Shown in pieces: positions 34,846 to 43,394 of a DNA stretch of 64,000 bases; position 1 is the stretch's first letter; each line of letters starts with the position of its first letter. The stretch covers positions 1-64,000 of the forward strand of contig DATBSP010000053.1 of the NCBI GenBank assembly GCA_036559705.1, given 5' to 3'. A program made the translations under genes and the position numbers. This stretch comes from Hyphomicrobium_A sp036559705. Lineage in GTDB: Bacteria; Pseudomonadota; Alphaproteobacteria; Rhizobiales; Hyphomicrobiaceae. The notes beneath the pieces were generated by a model, which saw only the letters and a program-made list of their open reading frames with translations, did not search any database and was not told where the DNA came from.

Positions 34846-35829
34846 ATGTTGAGACGACTGCTTTGCTCGGCACCTGCCGCAGCATTTGCAATACTGTTGC
34901 TCGGAGCTTCGTTTGCGTGGGCCGGTATGGGCCAGCCGTCGCCGGGCGAAATGGGTTTTCAGGGCGCCGCCTCGCCGGTAGCCGAGGAAATCCATAGAGT
35001 CCACGACTTCGTCAACATCATCATCGTGGCGATCACCGTCTTCGTCATGCTGCTGCTGCTCTACGTAATCTACCGCTTCTCGGAGCGTGCCAATCCGACG
35101 CCGTCAAAAGTGACGCACAACACGGTTCTCGAGGTCGCTTGGACGGTCGTTCCGATCCTCATCCTCGTCGCCATCGCCATCCCCTCCTTCCGCCTCCTCA
35201 ATCTTCAGTACAGCTACCCGAAGGCAGATATCACCCTAAAGGCCACCGGCTATCAGTGGTATTGGGAGCACGCCTATCCGGAACTCGGCCTCTCGTTCGA
35301 GACGCGCATGCTGGATGATGAAGCGCGTCAGGCGCTGATCGCTGAGAACCTTCCGGCGCCACGCAACCTTGCCGTCGACAACGAGGTCATCCTCCCGGTC
35401 AACAAGGTCGTCACGGTTTTGATCACGGCGGCGCCGGATGGCGTCATTCACGACTGGACCATTCCTTCCTTCGGCTCGAAGGTCGACGCTGTCCCCGGAC
35501 GCATCACCTCCACGTGGTTCAAGCCGACCGTCGAAGGCATCTTCTACGGCCAGTGCTCGGAATTGTGCGGCAAGGATCACGCCTTCATGCCGATCGGCGT
35601 GCGGGTCGTGAAGGAAGAGGTGTACGCCGCCTGGACTGACGCCATGAAGCAGGCGAACGAAGTAGGCAAAGCCGCCGGCGCCGAGAAAGACAAGGAAAAG
35701 CGCAAGCAACTCCTACAGCAGAAGAAGGAGCTGCAGGAGAAGGCCAAGGGCATCGTTCGCCAGGCCGCTCTCGAGCAAGCCGGTGTACGTCAGTTCGCCA
35801 AGACCAACGACGCGGCTCAGGCCAAGTGA
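34846..35829 (+). CDS. coxB: Cytochrome c oxidase subunit II
   Basis: The 327-residue subunit receives electrons from cytochrome c at the CuA centre. After a signal peptide (about 1-26, ending ASFAWA) come two membrane helices (IIIVAITVFVMLLLLYVIYR and TVVPILILVAIAIPSF) and a cupredoxin domain. CuA ligands are visible in the C-terminal GQCSELCGKDHAFMP, with an upstream His in IHDWTIPSFGSK, and the aromatic electron-entry region is ATGYQWYWEHAYPE. A lysine- and glutamine-rich helical tail of about 60 residues follows. It is the first gene of the cox operon. Confidence 0.97.
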   Translation: MLRRLLCSAPAAAFAILLLGASFAWAGMGQPSPGEMGFQGAASPVAEEIHRVHDFVNIIIVAITVFVMLLLLYVIYRFSERANPTPSKVTHNTVLEVAWTVVPILILVAIAIPSFRLLNLQYSYPKADITLKATGYQWYWEHAYPELGLSFETRMLDDEARQALIAENLPAPRNLAVDNEVILPVNKVVTVLITAAPDGVIHDWTIPSFGSKVDAVPGRITSTWFKPTVEGIFYGQCSELCGKDHAFMPIGVRVVKEEVYAAWTDAMKQANEVGKAAGAEKDKEKRKQLLQQKKELQEKAKGIVRQAALEQAGVRQFAKTNDAAQAK

Positions 35830-35903
35830 GCACGCCGTAGCGCATTCCGCTGACATCCGGGTGAGCCCGGCAACAAAACACCGACTGACAGGGCGAACGC
35901 ACA

Positions 35904-37523
35904 ATGGGAAGCACGACACATACGGCACATGACGGCCACGACCATGCGCCGACCGGGCTGGGGCGCTGGTTGTTCTCGACGAATCACAAGGACATCGGGA
36001 CGATGTACTTGATATTCGCGATTATCAGCGGCCTTATCGGCGGTGCTCTGTCGGTCGCCATGCGCCTCGAGCTTCAAGAACCGGGGCTGCAGTATTTTGC
36101 CGACGGCCACATGTACAACGTGTTCGTCACCGGCCACGGCCTCATCATGGTGTTCTTCATGGTGATGCCGGCCATGATCGGTGGTTTCGGCAACTGGTTC
36201 GTGCCGCTGCAGATCGGCGCGCCAGACATGGCCTTTCCGCGTATGAACAACGTCTCGTTCTGGCTGCTGCCCGCGGCGCTCACGCTGTTGCTTATCTCGC
36301 TGTTCGTCGAAGGACCGCCCGGCGGTCTCGGCGTCGGCGCCGGTTGGACGATCTATGCACCCCTGTCGACCTCGGGCCATCCCGGGCCGGCCATGGACTT
36401 CGCCATCCTCGCGCTCCATCTCGCGGGTGCCTCGTCGATCCTGGGCGCCATCAACTTCATCACCACCATCTTCAACATGCGCGCGCCCGGCATGACGCTG
36501 CACAAGATGCCGCTGTTCGTGTGGTCGGTGCTGGTGACGGCCTTCCTGCTGCTGCTGTCGCTGCCCGTGCTGGCCGGCGCCATAACCATGCTGCTCACGG
36601 ATCGCAACTTCGGCACGTCGTTCTTCAATCCGCAGGGCGGCGGCGATCCGCTGCTCTACCAGCATCTGTTCTGGTTTTTCGGGCACCCCGAGGTCTACAT
36701 CCTCATTCTGCCGGGCTTCGGCATGGTGAGCCACGTCGTGTCGACCTTCTCGCGCAAGCCGGTGTTCGGCTATCTCGGCATGGCTTACGCCATGGTCGCC
36801 ATCGGCCTCGTCGGCTTCATCGTGTGGGCACACCACATGTATGCGGCCGGCATCAGCGTCAACACGCAGGCTTACTTCGTGTTCGCCACCATGGTGATCG
36901 CGGTGCCGACAGGCGTGAAGATCTTCTCCTGGATCGCCACCATGTGGGGAGGCTCGATCCAGTTCCGCGTACCCATGCTGTGGGCGCTCGGCTTCATCTT
37001 CCTGTTCACGGTGGGCGGCGTGACGGGCGTCATGCTCTCCAACGCCGGCGTCGACCGTGCGCTGCACGACACGTACTACGTCGTCGCGCACTTCCACTAC
37101 GTGCTGTCGCTGGGAGCCGTCTTCGCCATCTTCGCGGGCTGGTACTACTGGTTCCCGAAGATGTCGGGCTACATGTACAACGAGGCCATCGGCAAGCTGC
37201 ACTTCTGGCTGACCTTCATCGGCGCCAACGTACTGTTCTTCCCACAGCACTTCCTCGGCCTCTCGGGCATGCCGCGCCGCTACGTCGACTATCCGGACGC
37301 CTTCGCGTTCTGGAACGGCGTGTCGTCGGTCGGCGCCTACATGACGGCGCTGGGAACGCTGGTCTTCCTCGTCGGCGTGCTCGTTGCCTTCATGAGCCGC
37401 CGCGTCGCAGGCGACAATCCGTGGGGCGCTGGTGCAACGACACTTGAGTGGACGCTGCCGTCTCCTCCGAACTTCCACTCCTTCGAGACGCTGCCACGCA
37501 TTCAGGCCACCGAACACCACTGA
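35904..37523 (+). CDS. coxA: Cytochrome c oxidase subunit I (aa3 type)
   Basis: The 539-residue subunit carries haem a, haem a3 and CuB. The 12 helices include HGLIMVFFMVMPAMIGGFGN (haem a ligand), the CuB motif FFGHPEVYILILPGFG with the cross-linked His and Tyr, HHMYAAG, and HDTYYVVAHFHYVLSLG with haem ligands. The EVYI glutamate region and the K-channel lysine place it in the A-type family. Its ATG at 35904 lies 74 bp after coxB. Confidence 0.98.
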   Translation: MGSTTHTAHDGHDHAPTGLGRWLFSTNHKDIGTMYLIFAIISGLIGGALSVAMRLELQEPGLQYFADGHMYNVFVTGHGLIMVFFMVMPAMIGGFGNWFVPLQIGAPDMAFPRMNNVSFWLLPAALTLLLISLFVEGPPGGLGVGAGWTIYAPLSTSGHPGPAMDFAILALHLAGASSILGAINFITTIFNMRAPGMTLHKMPLFVWSVLVTAFLLLLSLPVLAGAITMLLTDRNFGTSFFNPQGGGDPLLYQHLFWFFGHPEVYILILPGFGMVSHVVSTFSRKPVFGYLGMAYAMVAIGLVGFIVWAHHMYAAGISVNTQAYFVFATMVIAVPTGVKIFSWIATMWGGSIQFRVPMLWALGFIFLFTVGGVTGVMLSNAGVDRALHDTYYVVAHFHYVLSLGAVFAIFAGWYYWFPKMSGYMYNEAIGKLHFWLTFIGANVLFFPQHFLGLSGMPRRYVDYPDAFAFWNGVSSVGAYMTALGTLVFLVGVLVAFMSRRVAGDNPWGAGATTLEWTLPSPPNFHSFETLPRIQATEHH

Positions 37524-37545
37524 GGTGCGGTTTATGCATGCAAGA

Positions 37546-37576
37546 CAACGGGCGGGGCGCAAGGTTCCGCCCGTTG
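37546..37576 (+). repeat. GC-rich hairpin in the cox operon
   Basis: ACGGGCGG and its complement CCGCCCGT pair around a GGCGCAAGGTT loop, between coxA and ctaB. No T run follows, so it is more likely an RNA-processing or stability element that lets coxAB mRNA exceed downstream genes. Confidence 0.4.
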
Positions 37577-37708
37577 CATTGAAAGGTGAAATCCCGGGCC
37601 GCGGTCGACACTTGGCGGCAGATCGATGGCTCGGCAAGGCCGAGCAGGACCTCTCCCAATCCTCCTTTGGATATGTGAGGCCGATGCGAGACCAAAGGTT
37701 TGAGTGAG

Positions 37709-38638
37709 ATGCAAGGGCGAGCAGATACCGACACCGGCCATATCGGCCCCGTCAGCGGGTCGGGCATCGGCGACTTCATCGAGCTGCTGAAGCCGCGCGT
37801 CATGTCGCTGGTCGTGTTCACAGCGCTGACCGGCATGGTCGCCGCGCCCGGCTCGATCCATCCCGTTCTCGGCCTCATCGCGCTGCTTGCCATCGCCATT
37901 GGCGCCGGTGCGGCGGGCGCTCTCAACATGTGGTACGACGCCGACATCGACGCCCGCATGGCGCGCACCGCCGCCCGCCCCATTCCGCGCGGTCGCCTGA
38001 CGCCGGACGAAGCCTTGAGCTTCGGCGCGGTGCTGTCAGTGTTCTCCATCCTGACACTCGGCGTCCTCATCAACTGGACGGCCGGCATCCTGCTCGCCAT
38101 CACCATCGGCTTCTATCTCTTCATCTATACAATGTGGCTGAAGCGCCTGACGCCGCAGAACATCGTCATCGGCGGCGCCGCAGGCTCGTTCCCGCCGATG
38201 ATTGGCTGGGCGGCCGTCACCGGTAGCGTCAGCATCGAAAGCGTGCTGATGTTCCTCATCATCTTCGTATGGACGCCGCCGCACTTCTGGGCGCTGGCGC
38301 TCTATCGCTGCCGCGACTACGAGCGCGTCGGCGTGCCGATGCTGCCGGTCGTCTCCGGCGCCGCTGAGACGCGCCGCCAAATCTGGCTCTATTCGCTGGT
38401 GCTGGTGCCACTCGCCGTGCTGCCCGCGGGCATCGGGCTGGCCGGCATCACCTATGCGGTGAGCTCCGTTGTGCTCGGCGCCGTCTTCCTTTACCTCGCC
38501 TGGCGTGTGCGTAAGATCACCGAGGGCCGCGCGGCGGACGCCGCCGCCAAGCAGCTATTCGCCTTCTCAATCCTCTACCTGTTCCTGCTGTTCGCGGTCA
38601 TGCTCGGTGAGCATGCCGTGACGCGGTTGATGGCGTGA
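37709..38638 (+). CDS. ctaB: Protohaem IX farnesyltransferase (haem O synthase)
   Basis: The 309-residue UbiA-family integral membrane enzyme adds a farnesyl group to haem B to make haem O for the oxidase. The signature NMWYDADIDARMARTAARPI (prenyl-diphosphate and metal site) and the second aspartate-rich region YRCRDYERVGVPMLPVV are present, along with about eight to nine helices. The ATG at 37709 was preferred; a TTG three codons earlier is possible. It is the third gene of the cox operon. Confidence 0.95.
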   Translation: MQGRADTDTGHIGPVSGSGIGDFIELLKPRVMSLVVFTALTGMVAAPGSIHPVLGLIALLAIAIGAGAAGALNMWYDADIDARMARTAARPIPRGRLTPDEALSFGAVLSVFSILTLGVLINWTAGILLAITIGFYLFIYTMWLKRLTPQNIVIGGAAGSFPPMIGWAAVTGSVSIESVLMFLIIFVWTPPHFWALALYRCRDYERVGVPMLPVVSGAAETRRQIWLYSLVLVPLAVLPAGIGLAGITYAVSSVVLGAVFLYLAWRVRKITEGRAADAAAKQLFAFSILYLFLLFAVMLGEHAVTRLMA

Positions 38639-38660
38639 GGAACGTGCGGTGGCGTTGGTC

Positions 38661-38813
38661 ATGAGCGAAATGAGCGAGGACGACAAGGAAAGGCAGAAGC
38701 GGCAGCGCATGCGCTCGCTCGCCATCGCGCTCGCGCTCGGCGCTCTCGTCGTGCTGTTCTACGTGGCGACCATCGTGCGCCTCGGCGGCAACGTGATGAA
38801 CCGGCCGATCTGA
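38661..38813 (+). CDS. CoxF-like small membrane protein of the oxidase cluster
   Basis: This short gene encodes 50 residues: a charged N terminus (MSEMSEDDKERQKRQRMR) and one hydrophobic helix (AIALALGALVVLFYVATIVR), then LGGNVMNRPI. Small single-pass proteins of this kind sit between ctaB and ctaG in many alphaproteobacteria and help oxidase assembly. The reading frame is intact from ATG to TGA, and it fills the gap between the two genes exactly. A GTG at 38649 could add four residues. Confidence 0.8.
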   Translation: MSEMSEDDKERQKRQRMRSLAIALALGALVVLFYVATIVRLGGNVMNRPI

Positions 38814-38829
38814 GGCGCATGGAAACCCG

Positions 38830-39444
38830 ATGACCGCAACCAACAACCATCAAGACCAGAGGCACCCGGCGAAGAAGCGCCATGGCATGGTCGCTGCGAT
38901 CTGCGGTCTTTTGGTTCTGTCGATGGCCGGGTTGTCGTTTGCCGCGGTTCCCCTCTACCGGCTCTACTGTCAGGTGACCGGCTATCAGGGCACGACGCAA
39001 AAGGCCGCGAAGGCCTCCGACACGGTGCTCGATCGCGTGGTGAAAGTGCACTTCGACGCCAACACAGCCGCTGAGCTGCCGTGGACATTCGAGCCAATGC
39101 AGTCCTCGCTTGAGGTGAAGGTCGGCGAAAACACGCTCGCCTTCTACAAAGCCACCAACAACTCCGCTAAGCCGACGACGGGCACGGCGGTTTTCAACGT
39201 CACACCCGATTCCGTCGGCCCGCACTTCAACAAGGTGCAGTGCTTCTGCTTCACCGAGCAGCGGCTGGGGCCGGGACAGTCGATCGAGATGGCGGTTTCG
39301 TTCTTCGTCGATCCGACCTTCGCTACCGACGAAGAAACCAAGAATCTTTCCGAGCTGACGCTGTCCTACGCCTTCTATCCGGTGGCCGCGCCGAAGAAGA
39401 AGGAAGGACAGGCCGCGGCCGCAAGCCCGGACAACGGCGGATGA
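38830..39444 (+). CDS. ctaG: Cytochrome c oxidase assembly protein CtaG/Cox11
   Basis: The 204-residue protein delivers copper to CuB of subunit I. It has one membrane helix near the N terminus (MVAAICGLLVLSMAGLSFA) and a periplasmic Cox11 domain with RLYCQVTGYQGTTQKA, the copper-binding CFCFTEQRLGPG and FFVDPTFATDEETK. The mainly beta domain ends LSELTLSYAFYPV. The start ATG follows GGAAACCC closely. It lies in the usual place between ctaB and coxC. Confidence 0.95.
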   Translation: MTATNNHQDQRHPAKKRHGMVAAICGLLVLSMAGLSFAAVPLYRLYCQVTGYQGTTQKAAKASDTVLDRVVKVHFDANTAAELPWTFEPMQSSLEVKVGENTLAFYKATNNSAKPTTGTAVFNVTPDSVGPHFNKVQCFCFTEQRLGPGQSIEMAVSFFVDPTFATDEETKNLSELTLSYAFYPVAAPKKKEGQAAAASPDNGG

Positions 39445-39576
39445 GGACTTGAATAAGCGGCGCTGCGCCTGAGGACCGGTCCTGAGACGCAGCAGCAAGG
39501 CTTTCGCTCAGCAAGGGCGGCAGTCTAAAGACGAGGGATCGGGAGCACCAACGGGGACCACGGGAGAGACAAGACA

Positions 39577-40539
39577 ATGGCCGCGACGGACGCCAAACAC
39601 CACCACGACTACCATCTCGTAAATCCGAGCCCCTGGCCGGTAGTCGCTTCGATTTTTGCACTGACCATGATGATCGGTGCGGTCATCTGGATGCGCTCGA
39701 TGAGCGAGGGCGCCGGCCTGTTCGGCATCACCGGACCATGGGTGTTCGCCGTCGGCGCTGTAGGCATCGTGGCCAGCGCCTTCGTCTGGTGGCGCGACGT
39801 CATCCGCGAGGGCCAGCACGGTGACCACACCCCGGTCGTGCAGCTGCACTTCCGCTACGGCATGATCCTGTTCATCGCCTCCGAGGTGATGTTCTTCGTG
39901 GCTTGGTTCTGGGCCTACTTCGACGCGGCTCTGTTTCCTGCAGGCGTGCACGACCTCTTGAACAGCACCGACGTCGTCGGTCAGGTGACGCGCGATCAGC
40001 TGCTCGGCGGCCATTGGCCTCCGGCGCCGGTCGAGGGCACTGGCGTGACGATCCCGGCCAGCGGCGCACCGACGCCGGGCGTGTTCCAGCACACGTTCGA
40101 TCCATGGGGCATCCCGCTACTCAACACGCTCATCCTGCTGACGTCGGGCGTGACGGTAACCTGGGCGCACCACGCGCTGTTGAAGAACGATCGCCGCGGG
40201 CTGGTGCTCGGTCTGATCCTCACCGTGATCCTCGGCGCCACCTTCACCTTCTTCCAGGCCTACGAGTACCAGCACGCCGCCTTCAGCTACGCCGGCCACA
40301 TCTACGGCTCGACGTTCTTCATGGCGACGGGCTTCCACGGCGCGCACGTGCTGATCGGCACGATCTTCCTGCTTGTTTGCCTCATTCGCGCGATCGGTGG
40401 CGCGTTCACGCCGAGGCTGCACTTCGGCTTCGAGGCGGCGGCTTGGTACTGGCACTTCGTCGACGTCGTCTGGCTGTTCCTGTTTGCCTGCATTTATGTG
40501 TGGGGTGCGGGTGCCAGCTCGGGCGCCGCCGGCCACTAA
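39577..40539 (+). CDS. coxC: Cytochrome c oxidase subunit III
   Basis: The 320-residue subunit has about seven helices with the family marks HHDYHLVNPSPWPVVAS at the N terminus, YGMILFIASEVMFFVAWFWA, GVTVTWAHHALLKNDR, GSTFFMATGFHGAHVLIGTI and AAWYWHFVDVVWLFLF near the end. It stabilises subunit I and its proton uptake path. GGGAGAGACAAGACA precedes the ATG. The preceding gap of 130 bp contains no other gene that I can see. Confidence 0.97.
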   Translation: MAATDAKHHHDYHLVNPSPWPVVASIFALTMMIGAVIWMRSMSEGAGLFGITGPWVFAVGAVGIVASAFVWWRDVIREGQHGDHTPVVQLHFRYGMILFIASEVMFFVAWFWAYFDAALFPAGVHDLLNSTDVVGQVTRDQLLGGHWPPAPVEGTGVTIPASGAPTPGVFQHTFDPWGIPLLNTLILLTSGVTVTWAHHALLKNDRRGLVLGLILTVILGATFTFFQAYEYQHAAFSYAGHIYGSTFFMATGFHGAHVLIGTIFLLVCLIRAIGGAFTPRLHFGFEAAAWYWHFVDVVWLFLFACIYVWGAGASSGAAGH

Positions 40540-40692
40540 GGCGACGCGACATAGCGAGGCGGCCGGTACCTGGCCTCTTCGTCGCAGCGAGAATACGCCG
40601 GGGCGGCCATCGTGCCGCTCCGTGCTATTGTCGGGCATCTGATCATTGCGGCGTTGCCCGATTGCCGCCAACCCGGCCGAGGAGCCCGTAGC

Positions 40693-41064
40693 GTGCCGGA
40701 GCAACAATCCGTCTCGCCTCTGTATGCCGCGGTGCTTGCCCGCTGCCCACGCTGCGGCAAGGGCCGGTTGTTCAAGAACGTGCTCGAGATGCGCCAGGCA
40801 TGCGACCGTTGCAGCCTCGACTATCGCTTCATCGATACCGGCGACGGGCCGGCGGTATTCGCCATCTTCATCCTCGGCTTCGTCATCTTAGGGCTCGCGC
40901 TCTACGTCGAGTTCACCTACTTGCCGTCCATCTGGGTGCACGTCGTGCTATGGGGTCTGGTGACGCCGCTCATCGCCCTCGTGGTCCTGCGTTTCCTCAA
41001 ATCGATGCTCATTACCCTGCAGTACCGCCACAAGGCCGAAGAAGGACGTATCGCCCGTGATTGA
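40693..41064 (+). CDS. DUF983 family protein
   Basis: The 123-residue protein has a zinc-ribbon-like N terminus with ARCPRCGKGRLF and ACDRCSLDY, followed by two hydrophobic helices (AVFAIFILGFVILGLALYVE and WVHVVLWGLVTPLIALVVL). DUF983 proteins occur beside oxidase genes across alphaproteobacteria and may assist assembly. The start is GTG at 40693, supported by GAGGAG eight bases upstream. Its end overlaps a TTG start option for SURF1. Confidence 0.88.
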   Translation: MPEQQSVSPLYAAVLARCPRCGKGRLFKNVLEMRQACDRCSLDYRFIDTGDGPAVFAIFILGFVILGLALYVEFTYLPSIWVHVVLWGLVTPLIALVVLRFLKSMLITLQYRHKAEEGRIARD

Positions 41065-41102
41065 GCTTGCTCACGTACCGGTTCACGGCGGGCGCGGCTG
41101 AC

Positions 41103-41846
41103 ATGCTGCGGACGATCCGCGAAAAGCGTCTGTTGTGGCCGGGCGTTGCCGCGCTTGCCGGCTTTGCGTTTCTTATCGCGCTCGGCAACTGGCAGTTGCG
41201 CCGGCTCGAATGGAAGCAGGGACTGATCGGCTCGATCGCCGAGCGCACGCACGCCCAGCCGGTGTCGCTGGCCCTCGCCGAGGAGCGGGCTGCCCTGGGC
41301 GGCGACGTCGAGTACACGCGCGTCAAGGTCGAGGGCCAGCTGCTCAACGACCGCGAGATTCACCTCTATGCGCTTGATGTCGAAAATGGCCCGGGTTTCC
41401 ACGTCATCACGCCGCTGCGCCTCGCCGATGGCAGCCTCGCGCTGGTCAATCGCGGCTACGTGCCGAACGACTTGAAGGATGCGTCCAAGCGCACTGCCGG
41501 TCAGCTTGCCGGCGATGTCGCCGTTACCGGCCTGCTGCGGCATGCGGACGTGCAAGCCATGTTCGACCCCGCCAACGACGCGACGCGCAACATCTGGTAT
41601 TGGCGCGACATCGACGCCATGGCCGCAACGCTCGGTGCCGAGGCGCCCCGCGTGCACAGCTACATTATCGATGCCGAAGCGAGCCCGGCTGCGCCTGGCG
41701 GCTGGCCGAAGAGCGGCGTGACCCGCCTCGAGCTGCCCAACCGTCATCTCGAGTATGCCCTGACCTGGTACGGCCTAGCCGGCTCCCTTATCGCCGTTTT
41801 TCTGGCCTTCGCCGTCACCCGCTGGCGCCAGTCGGCGCCGCACTAG
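41103..41846 (+). CDS. SURF1 family oxidase assembly protein
   Basis: The 247-residue protein has the SURF1 architecture: an N-terminal helix (WPGVAALAGFAFLIALGNWQ, with the conserved GxWQLxR), a periplasmic domain (EYTRVKVEGQLLNDREIHLY and LVNRGYVPNDLKDASK) and a C-terminal helix (HLEYALTWYGLAGSLIAVFL). It helps insert haem a into subunit I. The ATG at 41103 was chosen; a TTG at 41061 overlapping the DUF983 stop would add 14 residues. It is the last gene of the cox cluster. Confidence 0.9.
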   Translation: MLRTIREKRLLWPGVAALAGFAFLIALGNWQLRRLEWKQGLIGSIAERTHAQPVSLALAEERAALGGDVEYTRVKVEGQLLNDREIHLYALDVENGPGFHVITPLRLADGSLALVNRGYVPNDLKDASKRTAGQLAGDVAVTGLLRHADVQAMFDPANDATRNIWYWRDIDAMAATLGAEAPRVHSYIIDAEASPAAPGGWPKSGVTRLELPNRHLEYALTWYGLAGSLIAVFLAFAVTRWRQSAPH

Positions 41847-41984
41847 CGCCGCGAGGCCAAGGCAATTGGGGTTAATCGCAACAAGGCTGTGCGGAGTTGT
41901 AAACCGTGCCTGCCGCTTGCTTGTGGGCCCCCGGGCCCGGCACTAGGGTGCACGGCAATCCGCTCTTCGGGAGAATAACGCGCG

Positions 41985-43394
41985 TTGAATTATATTTCGA
42001 CCAGAGGCGAGGGTCCCCCGCTGGTGTTTGACGACGTCGTGCTGGCCGGGCTGGCGCGCGACGGGGGCCTCTACGTGCCGCAGGCATGGCCCGTGCTGGC
42101 GCCGGAGATGATCGCCTCGTTCGCCGGCATGCCATTCGCCGACGTCGCCTTGGAGGTGATTTACCCGTTCACGGGCGGATCGATTGCGCGCCCAGATCTG
42201 CACCGCATGACCACCGAAGCCTACGGGCGCTTCGGGCATCCGGCGGTGACGCCGCTGGTGCAGGTGGGGACCAACCGCTGGATCCTCGAGCTGTTCCACG
42301 GGCCGACGCTCGCCTTCAAAGACGTGGCGATGCAGCTTCTGGCGCGTCTCATGGACCGCGTGCTGGACGAACGCGGACAGCGGGCGACGATCATCGGCGC
42401 CACCTCGGGCGATACGGGCGGCGCGGCCATCGAAGCTTTTCGCGGTTCGCCGCGCGTCGACGTGGCTATCCTCTTTCCCGAAGGGCGCGTCTCCGCCGTA
42501 CAGCGGCGCATGATGACGACGCCGACCGAAGCGAACGTGCATGCGATCTCGGTACGCGGAACGTTCGATGACTGCCAGGCGCTCGTCAAAGCGATGTTCA
42601 ACGACCATGGCTTCCGCGATCGTGTGTCGCTGGCCGGCGTCAACTCCATCAACTGGGCGCGTATCGCCGGCCAGGTGACGTACTACTTCGTCGCTGCGGC
42701 GGCGCTGGGCGCCCCGTATCGGCCCGTGTCGTTTGTCGTGCCGACCGGCAACTTCGGCGACATCTTCGCTGGCTACGTGGCCAAGCGCATGGGGCTGCCG
42801 ATCGAAAGGCTGGTCATCGCCTCCAACCTCAACGATATCCTGCCACGCACCCTGCATGGCGGCTCCTACGAGATGCGCGAGGTGATCGCCACGACCTCGC
42901 CGTCGATGGACATCCAGATCTCCTCGAACTTCGAGCGCTATCTGTTCGAAGCCTCGGGCCGCGACGCGCCGCTGATCCGCGCCAAGATGCGCGCGCTGAA
43001 GGAAACGGGCAGCTTCGATCTCGGCTCGCTTGGCGACATCATGCGCCGGGAGTTTGCGGCCACGGCCGCGAGCGAATCAGACGTCGCCGAGGCGATCGTG
43101 CGCATCAAGGCGGAGAGCGGCTATGTCGCCGATCCGCACACCGCCTGCGCCATCGTCGCCGCCGAGCGCGAGCTGGCCGACAGCAGAAACCCGCAGGTCG
43201 TGCTGTCGACCGCGCATCCGGCGAAGTTTCCCGACGCCATGCAGGCGATCACGGGCGAACGCCCGGCGCTGCCCGCGCGGCTCGGGGGCCTGCTTGCCGC
43301 CAAAGAACGCTTCACCACCATCGACAACGACATCGGCGCCGCCGAAGCGCACGTCGAATCTCTGACGCGCGCGGTCCTGGAGACCCGCGGATGA
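41985..43394 (+). CDS. thrC: Threonine synthase
   Basis: The 469-residue PLP enzyme converts O-phosphohomoserine to threonine. It starts at TTG with MNYISTRGEGPPLVFDDVVL, the usual N terminus of this family, with GGGAG about 11 bases upstream. The PLP lysine lies in GPTLAFKDVAMQ, and the phosphate-binding loop follows in GATSGDTGGAA. The length fits the long, bacterial/fungal type. Its stop overlaps the M16 peptidase start. thrB is found 9 kb away on the other strand. Confidence 0.96.
   Translation: MNYISTRGEGPPLVFDDVVLAGLARDGGLYVPQAWPVLAPEMIASFAGMPFADVALEVIYPFTGGSIARPDLHRMTTEAYGRFGHPAVTPLVQVGTNRWILELFHGPTLAFKDVAMQLLARLMDRVLDERGQRATIIGATSGDTGGAAIEAFRGSPRVDVAILFPEGRVSAVQRRMMTTPTEANVHAISVRGTFDDCQALVKAMFNDHGFRDRVSLAGVNSINWARIAGQVTYYFVAAAALGAPYRPVSFVVPTGNFGDIFAGYVAKRMGLPIERLVIASNLNDILPRTLHGGSYEMREVIATTSPSMDIQISSNFERYLFEASGRDAPLIRAKMRALKETGSFDLGSLGDIMRREFAATAASESDVAEAIVRIKAESGYVADPHTACAIVAAERELADSRNPQVVLSTAHPAKFPDAMQAITGERPALPARLGGLLAAKERFTTIDNDIGAAEAHVESLTRAVLETRG

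Noticed and set aside
35817..37637. 606-residue open frame on the minus strand
   Set aside because: Antisense to coxA, with long histidine- and glutamate-rich stretches typical of the complement of membrane-protein codons.
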